This document shows positions 56,921 through 64,000 of a stretch of 64,000 nt of DNA, one piece after another (within the stretch, counting starts at the first letter, position 1; each line of letters begins with the position of its first letter). The notes under the pieces are model-generated. The model had not been told where the DNA came from. It ran no database searches and saw nothing but the letters and a program-made list of their open reading frames with translations. Source of the DNA: Lysobacteraceae bacterium (GTDB lineage: Bacteria; Bdellovibrionota; UBA1018; JAGTJX01); NCBI GenBank assembly GCA_023657465.1, contig JAGTJX010000001.1, positions 45,090-109,089 of the forward strand. Direction: 5' to 3'. The translations under genes were made by a program, and so were the position numbers.

Positions 56921-58348
56921 CTTAGCCAAGCTTAATGCATATTCAACTTGTTTCTTACCAATATCAACTGGGCTCAAAGACGACGAGACATTAGCGGCGT
57001 TAATTTTGTCTTTTGCAGCTGAGATGTATTTAGCGCATGCATTATCATAGCCCGTACACACTATGTTTGCAGGGAAGTTTGCTAAATGTGTTTCGAAAAA
57101 CGGCACAACTTTACAACTACTCAGACTTTCATTTGTTTTACTAGAAGGAGAGCCTTCCTCTAAAATTACGACTGTCATGCCGCCACCTACACCCGTACAT
57201 CCGATTCTTCTTCCATCTGTAATCTGATCGAAGAAATCTATTGACTTACCCGGTTTACAAAGCTCTGTAATTTTACCATCTTCGATATTAGAAGTTCCTA
57301 CACACTCGTATCCCAATCTTGGATTACCGGTGTATTCAAAGTAATAGTCTCTTCCGACGTAGAGTTTCTTTCCAGTTTTTCTGTCTTTTGGTCCAGGATC
57401 AAACTTGCCCTGCTCACAATCAAACTTTTTCTTAAAATCAGGTGTAGGCGCACCTCTTTGCCTCTTATATGAATCTGTTTCAATTCTGGTGGCACCTACA
57501 TACTCTTCTACTACTTCATCTTTTTTTTTTACCGGTAGAGGTTTTCCATCCGGACCTAATTCAAGCAGCTTCCCAGTTAGCTCCTGTTCCAGATTTTTAC
57601 TATTTTGAATTTTATCATTGTTTTCGTCAATTTTATCACCTACAGGAGTAACTCCTTGATTCTTCTTATCGTTGTTAACAGGCCTAGGATCGAAGTTTCC
57701 AGTGGTTTTCCTATACTTACCAAGTGTGTAAGCTGCTGTCTTTTTCCTATCTTGCATTCCTGGCTCTGTTTTTACAGTTCCATTCTTAATCCTGCGTTCA
57801 TATTTGTCATAATCATAGGCAACTATTCTTACTTGGCGACCATCTTTGAATAAAGTAACTCTGCATCCAACGGCTTCTTTGTCACAAGGATGCTGAAAAT
57901 CTAAAGTAACAGATTTATATTTGTCTTCATCGAGACTCAGATCCCACGCTCTCCAGATATAATTACAATTATCCGTGGAGCCACTTGCCATTTCACTTTG
58001 AATATTCTTGGGCTTGACCAAGTAAGTCCAATTCGTCGCTTCACGAGTATCTCCGTACTGTCTTCCTCGAAAGAAGTAGCAACCATACTCTCCGGTTTCT
58101 TTTTCAAGTTTTGGATTACACTGATCTCTTGCGCACCAATTGAGAGCTTCAATAAAACCTTTTCTTCTCTCTGTACCAAGCTCCTTGGTCTTCGGAAATG
58201 CATTCCCAATCAAAGTGGTATTATCCCAAAAGCCCACAAATTCTGGGCAAATTTTCTGACCGCAAGTGACCGTCTCAGGTGGAACCCTGTGTCTGGCCTG
58301 TGCATATTGAGAAATAAACAAGAGTAAGAAAAGTACATAAAACTTCAT
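56897..58348 (-). CDS. secreted Cys-containing hypothetical protein
   Basis: 483-aa ORF with signal peptide MKFYVLFLLLFISQYAQA and numerous cysteines. Confidence 0.75.
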   Translation of the reverse strand: MKFYVLFLLLFISQYAQARHRVPPETVTCGQKICPEFVGFWDNTTLIGNAFPKTKELGTERRKGFIEALNWCARDQCNPKLEKETGEYGCYFFRGRQYGDTREATNWTYLVKPKNIQSEMASGSTDNCNYIWRAWDLSLDEDKYKSVTLDFQHPCDKEAVGCRVTLFKDGRQVRIVAYDYDKYERRIKNGTVKTEPGMQDRKKTAAYTLGKYRKTTGNFDPRPVNNDKKNQGVTPVGDKIDENNDKIQNSKNLEQELTGKLLELGPDGKPLPVKKKDEVVEEYVGATRIETDSYKRQRGAPTPDFKKKFDCEQGKFDPGPKDRKTGKKLYVGRDYYFEYTGNPRLGYECVGTSNIEDGKITELCKPGKSIDFFDQITDGRRIGCTGVGGGMTVVILEEGSPSSKTNESLSSCKVVPFFETHLANFPANIVCTGYDNACAKYISAAKDKINAANVSSSLSPVDIGKKQVEYALSLAKLDCSNGI

Positions 58349-58379
58349 AGCAAGAGAGCTCCCTCTTAACTATGTTGAC

Positions 58380-59750
58380 TTACTCTGTGGGTGACTTCAA
58401 TGATGGCTGTTTGACGCCAAGAATGGCTGCCAATTTATTGTCATCGAGCTCGAATCCATTGTCTTGAATGATCTGTTTAAAGGTTATTGCGCTTTTACGT
58501 GGTGTTCGAACCTGAGTTTTGAAGTCATTCTCATAGAGTCCGAATTTAGGATCATACCCCTCACTCCACTCGAAGTTATCGTAGATCGTCCAATGAATGT
58601 AGCCTACGACAGGAAGCCCCTTCTTGATCGCACGACTCAGCCAAAACAAGTGCTGCTTGATGAATGATTCTCTCTTCGAATCGTAGCGATCTGCAACTCC
58701 ATTCTCTGTGATCCAGATCGGCTTACCAGGCGTAGCTCTCTTACTTGATTGCTTGATGAGCTTATAGATCCCTCGCGGATAGATCTCCCAACCCAAATCA
58801 GTCAGTGGTCTATCTTGCCTGAACGATACATGGAACCAAAACGGATGCTTGAATCCAAACTGGACATGATCACGCGAATAATAATTGATTCCGATAAAAT
58901 CTTGAGTACCCTTCGCATTGGCCAGTTGTCGCTTCACATTTACATGTCTGGGAACTTTGAAAAATAAATTGCCAGTTTCTACAGCATCGAAGAAGCTCCA
59001 ATTAAATGCTCTTGAGATTCCATGTGCTGTGATCCAGTCTAACAAATTCCATTTACGCTTGGGCTGAAACACTCTGAGATGATGTGCAATTCCAATCTGA
59101 GGATTGATCCATCCTAGCTCTTTGCTCATTTTCTTGCACTCATGATAGACAAGAGCATGTCCACGGATCATTCCATCCATGGCTTCTATCATCATGCCTA
59201 GGCCTCCACTCCCTGGAGGTCCATGTCCTGAGAGATATCCAAGAACAAGAACCACCATCGGCTCATTGATCGTGATCCAATACTCGACCTTGCTTCCAAG
59301 CTCTTCATAGATTCGTTTTGAGAATTTGAGAAACTTTTCCGGAGCGCCTTCCGCTGCCCATCCACCTTGGTGTGCAAGCCAGAGAGGGATCGAGAAATGT
59401 TGTAGGGTGATCATGGGAATGATTCCCGCTTTTAAGAGAAGATCTAATTCGTTTTTGTAATGAAGGATTACGGATTCATCCCAAGAGTCTTCAGTCGGTT
59501 GAATCTTAGCCCACTCCACACCGAATCTATAAACTTGAGCTCCTGCATCCTTGAGTAGCTGAGTATCTTCTTCAACGCGATTCCAGTGATCGCAGGCGGC
59601 TCCTGATTTTTCACCTTTTTTGATTTTTCCAGGCTGCTCTTCATAGAGCCACCAGTCACTGTTGCTATTGTATCCTTCGATTTGGTGTGCGGAAGAGCCT
59701 ACACCCCAAAGAAACTTATCAGGAAATCCTATCCATTTTTTTTGGCTCAT
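58380..59750 (-). CDS. GH1 family beta-glucosidase-like glycoside hydrolase
   Basis: 'FLWGVGSSAHQIEG', 'WITINEPMVV' (acid/base), 'IWITENGVADRYD' (nucleophile), 'DNFEWSEGYDPKFGLY'. Confidence 0.95.
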   Translation of the reverse strand: MSQKKWIGFPDKFLWGVGSSAHQIEGYNSNSDWWLYEEQPGKIKKGEKSGAACDHWNRVEEDTQLLKDAGAQVYRFGVEWAKIQPTEDSWDESVILHYKNELDLLLKAGIIPMITLQHFSIPLWLAHQGGWAAEGAPEKFLKFSKRIYEELGSKVEYWITINEPMVVLVLGYLSGHGPPGSGGLGMMIEAMDGMIRGHALVYHECKKMSKELGWINPQIGIAHHLRVFQPKRKWNLLDWITAHGISRAFNWSFFDAVETGNLFFKVPRHVNVKRQLANAKGTQDFIGINYYSRDHVQFGFKHPFWFHVSFRQDRPLTDLGWEIYPRGIYKLIKQSSKRATPGKPIWITENGVADRYDSKRESFIKQHLFWLSRAIKKGLPVVGYIHWTIYDNFEWSEGYDPKFGLYENDFKTQVRTPRKSAITFKQIIQDNGFELDDNKLAAILGVKQPSLKSPTE

Positions 59751-59793
59751 AATTAACCTTGGATCTTTAGTGTACGGCGCTTATGGATAAAAA

Positions 59794-59823
59794 AAAGCAC
59801 AGCCTTTTTACGGGCTGTGCTTT
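59794..59823 (-). terminator. rho-independent terminator of the 59859-60245 gene
   Basis: Perfect 11-bp stem aaagcacagcc/ggctgtgcttt; on the minus strand it runs into TTTTTTTATCC. Confidence 0.88.
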
Positions 59824-59858
59824 GTTTCGCAAAGCTCAGATTCTGAGCGTTGAAAATC

Positions 59859-60245
59859 TTAGTGGTGAGCTTCTTCTTTGTGCTCTTCTTCGTGAGCTTT
59901 AGCTGCTTCATTTGCAACTTTCTTTTTCTCTTTACGTGAAAGCTTTTTAGTTGGAGCTTTTGCTTCAGCAGCTGCCACGTCTGTTTTAACTGCTTCAACT
60001 TTAGGAGCTAGCTCAGCAATTTTAGCTTTAAGTTCAGTGATTTTTACTTCATCTTTATGCTCAGCTGATTCAAGTTTTGCTAATTCAGCTTCTGCTTCTT
60101 TTAGTTCAGTTGCAGCTTTATCAATTTTACCTTTTTTGAGTTTCTTCTCAGCTTTCTTTGCGTGTTTCATGCCTTCATGATGTGAAGCCATTGATACTGA
60201 TGTGAATCCGAATACAACTGCTAATGCTAAAATTAAGTTTTTCAT
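59859..60245 (-). CDS. secreted Lys/Glu/Ala-rich coiled-coil protein with His-rich ends
   Basis: Signal peptide MKNLILALAVVFGFTSVSMA then 'SHHEGMKHAKKAEKKLKKGKIDKAATELKEAEAELAKLES...'; GGAGAT Shine-Dalgarno and a strong terminator. Confidence 0.85.
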   Translation of the reverse strand: MKNLILALAVVFGFTSVSMASHHEGMKHAKKAEKKLKKGKIDKAATELKEAEAELAKLESAEHKDEVKITELKAKIAELAPKVEAVKTDVAAAEAKAPTKKLSRKEKKKVANEAAKAHEEEHKEEAHH

Positions 60246-60373
60246 TCTATCTCCATTGATCTAATTTTAATTTTGCGGAACCTGAAAAACACCATGTCCT
60301 TCAGACGCCGCTCACAATACTTTCGGTCTGTTTCATAAAAAAATCTAGCGAAATCAGCCGATTTTTACTGCCG

Positions 60374-61171
60374 CTACGCGTCTTCGCGAACTTCTCTTTG
60401 TTCAATATCACTTTTCAAAAATGCATTCATGTATTCACGTTTCATGATCGCAATCGAGTCGAGTGAAATATCTTTCGGGCATGCAGCTCTGCATTCGCCA
60501 ATATTCGTACAACTTCCAAAACCCTCTTGATCCATTCGATCAACCATACTCACCACTCTTCTCTCACGCTCTGCTTGTCCTTGAGGCGTCATCATCAGAT
60601 GAGTGATCTTCGCACCTGTGAAGAGTGATGCTGAAGCGTTAGGACATGCTGCCACACAAGCACCACAACCAATGCATGCTGCTGCATCGAAGGCACGATC
60701 AGCGATTGGCTTAGGTATTAACATTGCGTTTCCGTCAGGATGCGGCCCAGTCTTCGCAGAAGTGTAACCACCAGAAGCAATGATACGATCAAAACTAGAT
60801 CGATCAACTACGAGATCTTTTAGCACCGGAAAAGCCTTCGCTCTCCATGGCTCAAGAATCACCGTGTCTCCGTCATTAAACGCTCGCATGTGAAGCTGAC
60901 ATGTTGTTGTAGCTTTCCAAGGTCCGTGAGCCTGTCCGTTGATCACGATTCCACAAGTACCGCAGATTCCTTCACGGCAATCGCTATCAAACTCAATGGG
61001 TTCTTTGCCTAATTTAATCAGATCTTCGTTTACGACATCCAGCATCTCTAAGAAGGACATCTCTTTGATAATGTTTTTAGCCGTCACCATTTCAAAATGA
61101 CCTGAGTCCTTCGGACCTTTTTGTTTCCAGACCTTCAAATTCAGAGTCATTGATTGTTCATGAGTCGACAT
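60374..61171 (-). CDS. sdhB: succinate dehydrogenase/fumarate reductase iron-sulfur subunit
   Basis: '[15 protein letters not shown]', '[15 protein letters not shown]', '[15 protein letters not shown]'. Confidence 0.96.
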   Translation of the reverse strand: MSTHEQSMTLNLKVWKQKGPKDSGHFEMVTAKNIIKEMSFLEMLDVVNEDLIKLGKEPIEFDSDCREGICGTCGIVINGQAHGPWKATTTCQLHMRAFNDGDTVILEPWRAKAFPVLKDLVVDRSSFDRIIASGGYTSAKTGPHPDGNAMLIPKPIADRAFDAAACIGCGACVAACPNASASLFTGAKITHLMMTPQGQAERERRVVSMVDRMDQEGFGSCTNIGECRAACPKDISLDSIAIMKREYMNAFLKSDIEQREVREDA

Positions 61172-61182
61172 AGTTCATTCCC

Positions 61183-63108
61183 TCACTTGTAACTTCGTGT
61201 TGCGATTTTGATGTTCTCATAGATGAGTGGCTCTTTGTGGAGTACGGGTTCTTTATCGACACCTTTGAACTCCCAGGCAGAAACAAATGAATAATTAGCA
61301 TCATCCCTCAGCGCTTCTCCATCAGGTGATTGACTCTCCTCACGGAAGTGCCCCCCGCAAGACTCTTTACGCATGAGAGCGTCTCTCGCCATCAACTCTC
61401 CTAACTCTAAAAAGTCAGCCACTTTGCTTGCGAGTTCAAGATTCTTATTCACTTCAGAAGAAGTTGATCCAATTTTAAGATTCTCCCAGAATTCATTGCG
61501 CAGATTCTGGATTTTGGTTATCGCTTGCTTTAATCCAGTTTCATTCCTAGACATTCCAACATGATCCCAAATCGTAAGTCCAAGCTCTCTGAAATATTCC
61601 GTAGTTGTCTTGGTAGCCTTGGAATTGTTCTTAAGTAAGGCGCCTATTTTTGCGTTAACGAACTCTTCAGAAGCCTTGAACTCTGGATGATTCGTGTCGA
61701 CTTTCTCAAAACTCTGAGAAGCGAGGTAATCCCCAATCGTATAAGGGATAACGAAGTATCCATCACACAAGCCTTGCATGAGAGCGGAAGCTCCCAAACG
61801 GTTTGCGCCGTGGTCAGAGAAGTTCGCCTCTCCTAAAACATGGAGTCCCGGGATATTGCTCATGAGATTGTAATCAACCCACAGACCACCCATCGTATAG
61901 TGAACCGCAGGGTAAATTTTCATCGGTGATTGGTAAGGATTCTCATCCACAATCTTAGAATACATGTCGAAGAGGTTTCCGTACTTGTCGGCAACAGTCT
62001 TCTCTCCATCACGTTTAATCGCATCACGGAAGTCGAGGTATACTGCGCGTCCTGTACCCACACCTAGACCCGCATCGCATGCTTCTTTAGCAGCGCGAGA
62101 GGCAATGTCGCGAGGGACAAGGTTTCCGAAGCTTGGATACTTCCGCTCAAGATAGTAATCTCGATCTTCTTCTTTGATTGTAGAAGGGTCTTTTTTGATA
62201 TCTTCTTTACGTTTCGGAGTCCAAACACGGCCATCATTACGCAAGCTTTCACTCATGAGAGTGAGTTTGGATTGATGATCACCTGAGACTGGAATACAAG
62301 TCGGGTGAATCTGAGTGAAGCAAGGATTACTAAACGCAGCTCCTCGCTTGTGCGCTTGCCAGATCGCAGTGCAATTTGAATTCCATGCATTTGTTGAGAG
62401 ATAAAAAATTCTGCCATAACCGCCAGTAGCAAGAATCACTGTATGGGCAGCATGCCTAGTGATCTCTCCTGTAGTTAAGTCACGAGTGATGATTCCACGG
62501 GCTTTGCCATTCACTAGCACTAAATCTAGCATCTCAGTACGCGCATGAAGCTTCACTCGACCCAACTCTACTTGCCTCATCATGGCTTGATAAGCTCCGA
62601 TGAGGAGCTGTTGACCGGTCTGCCCTCTTGCATAGAAGGTACGAGAAACTTGAGTTCCACCGAAGGATCTATTCGCTAATTCACCGCTATACTCACGCGC
62701 AAAAGGAACCCCTTGAGCAACACATTGATCAATAATTCCAGCGGAGCATTCAGCCAATCGATGAACATTAGCCTCGCGAGATCTGTAGTCTCCACCTTTG
62801 ATTGTATCGTAGAATAGACGATAAACACTGTCTCCATCGTTCATGTAGTTTTTAGCGGCATTGATCCCACCTTGTGCTGCAATCGAATGGGCGCGTCTAG
62901 GAGAATCCTGCACACAGAATGTTTTGACGTTGTAACCCAGTTCTGCAAGAGATGCAGATGCCGATGCACCAGCAAGTCCGGTACCGACAACAATGACATC
63001 GTACTTACGTTTGTTTGCAGGATTCACAACTTTGATATTTGATTTATGGCTCGACCACTTTTGGGCTAGGGGTCCGGATGGAATTTTTGAATCGAGTATG
63101 ATGCTCAT
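61183..63108 (-). CDS. sdhA: succinate dehydrogenase/fumarate reductase flavoprotein subunit
   Basis: '[22 protein letters not shown]', '[17 protein letters not shown]', '[12 protein letters not shown]', '[15 protein letters not shown]'. Confidence 0.97.
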   Translation of the reverse strand: MSIILDSKIPSGPLAQKWSSHKSNIKVVNPANKRKYDVIVVGTGLAGASASASLAELGYNVKTFCVQDSPRRAHSIAAQGGINAAKNYMNDGDSVYRLFYDTIKGGDYRSREANVHRLAECSAGIIDQCVAQGVPFAREYSGELANRSFGGTQVSRTFYARGQTGQQLLIGAYQAMMRQVELGRVKLHARTEMLDLVLVNGKARGIITRDLTTGEITRHAAHTVILATGGYGRIFYLSTNAWNSNCTAIWQAHKRGAAFSNPCFTQIHPTCIPVSGDHQSKLTLMSESLRNDGRVWTPKRKEDIKKDPSTIKEEDRDYYLERKYPSFGNLVPRDIASRAAKEACDAGLGVGTGRAVYLDFRDAIKRDGEKTVADKYGNLFDMYSKIVDENPYQSPMKIYPAVHYTMGGLWVDYNLMSNIPGLHVLGEANFSDHGANRLGASALMQGLCDGYFVIPYTIGDYLASQSFEKVDTNHPEFKASEEFVNAKIGALLKNNSKATKTTTEYFRELGLTIWDHVGMSRNETGLKQAITKIQNLRNEFWENLKIGSTSSEVNKNLELASKVADFLELGELMARDALMRKESCGGHFREESQSPDGEALRDDANYSFVSAWEFKGVDKEPVLHKEPLIYENIKIATRSYK

Positions 63109-63812
63109 AGTGTTTTAACTCCTGGGAGAATGAAATGGATATAGAGTGGAATACCTAAAAAACCTGCAGCCATCAGCACAGCAATGAAGACACCCACAGC
63201 AGAAATCAGTTTAGAAAATCTCGGACGAATGAGCCCTAATGATTGAAACGCGCTCCAGAATCCATGTCTCAAGTGTAAACCCAAGAAAATCATCACACCA
63301 ACATAAAGCCATACTTGTATTGGATCTTTAAAAGTTTCAAATACTAACCTATAGAGATCGCGATCAAGAGTACCCTTCACTTCAGTCACATAGCCTTGTG
63401 CAATACTGGGTCCAAACTTCATTGATTTAATATGCCAAATTAAAAATGCACCCATTACGAGTCCAGAAATCGCCATATTCACAGAGGCAATATTCCACCT
63501 CGATGGACCGCCTTTGCTCTTCAGTCCTGCATACTTGCTTCCGCGCGCAGAGAGGTTATCTAACTTGAGTCTGATCGCAATTACTGAATGAAATACAAAC
63601 AGAAACGCTAATCCGAATTCTGCTACATACAAAAGCATCCCCAAGCTTTCTAGTTTTTGAGCATACTCATTAAACAGAGCCCCACCGGGAATAAAGAGCA
63701 GTAAATTTCCTGCTAAATGAGTGATGAGGAATCCAAGGAGTGCTAAACCACTAGCACCCATAATAAATTTCCTGCCTACAGAGGATTTTAAAACCGATTT
63801 GATAGGTATCAT
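63105..63812 (-). CDS. sdhC: succinate dehydrogenase cytochrome b subunit (single-anchor type)
   Basis: Five hydrophobic segments with histidines ([45 protein letters not shown]); operon with sdhAB. Confidence 0.9.
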   Translation of the reverse strand: MIPIKSVLKSSVGRKFIMGASGLALLGFLITHLAGNLLLFIPGGALFNEYAQKLESLGMLLYVAEFGLAFLFVFHSVIAIRLKLDNLSARGSKYAGLKSKGGPSRWNIASVNMAISGLVMGAFLIWHIKSMKFGPSIAQGYVTEVKGTLDRDLYRLVFETFKDPIQVWLYVGVMIFLGLHLRHGFWSAFQSLGLIRPRFSKLISAVGVFIAVLMAAGFLGIPLYIHFILPGVKTL

Positions 63813-63901
63813 CTTTCTATATTAGCTCTTGGCTTCATGCGCGCTCAATAAAAAACTTGGACTAGTAATCCCGACCAAAACCGATTAAAACCAGAATCTG
63901 C

Positions 63902-64000
63902 ATGCAGCCGCACATTCGACTAGATCAAGATTCCCGATATTCACGAGTTCTCTCTTGCGGATCTCCCGAACGAGCAGAGAAAATCGCCGGAAAGTTGACG
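63902..64000 (+). CDS. N-terminus of a probable nucleoside phosphorylase, cut by window edge
   Basis: ATG at 63902 reads MQPHIRLDQDSRYSRVLSCGSPERAEKIAGKLT, resembling the PNP/UDP phosphorylase 'GDPERAEKIA' start; absent from the ORF track. Confidence 0.55.
   Translation, partial: MQPHIRLDQDSRYSRVLSCGSPERAEKIAGKLT

Noticed and set aside
60320-60373. Possible terminator after sdhB (AAATC-GGCT-GATTT then T-run)
   Set aside because: Stem is only 5 bp and the T-tract is displaced by several bases; too weak to list.
1-64000. CRISPR arrays, rRNA operons, prophage or toxin-antitoxin modules
   Set aside because: No regularly spaced repeats, rRNA sequence, phage structural genes or recognisable TA pairs were seen on either strand by eye.

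Overview
The 64 kb window is gene-dense and AT-leaning, and reads as a bacterial chromosome. Gene content (RNase J, NtrY/NtrX-like pair, PagL-like and heptose/LPS genes, type-B-like sdhCAB, many secreted hypotheticals) suggests a Bdellovibrionota-like Gram-negative; this is inference, not tested. Most of it is housekeeping: rnj, udk, rsmE, hutH, rpe, fmt, def, lptF/G, lepB, priA, galU, yajQ, rimO, queG, greB, recO, pyrF, proS, rmuC, gpmA, sdhCAB. No CRISPR array, rRNA, prophage or defence island was seen. The parts most worth a second look are: (i) a predicted fusion of a polytopic GT-C-like membrane protein to an OppA-type solute-binding domain, with its reading frame split at an A9 tract (39732-42390); (ii) a small recombinase locus next to tRNA-Pro(GGG), with a lone core-binding-like domain protein, three helically phased TGGCTAC repeats, two copies of a GC-rich dyad and a serine recombinase (4012-5795); (iii) a decayed GlpT/PgtP-like MFS transporter with three in-frame stops and several frameshifts (15206-16526); (iv) overlapping tandem secreted paralogs (11688-12478); (v) strong intragenic hairpins at 14571-14599 and 55751-55780; and (vi) CDSs cut by both window edges that the ORF track truncates or misses. 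All calls come from reading the sequence; no searches were run.
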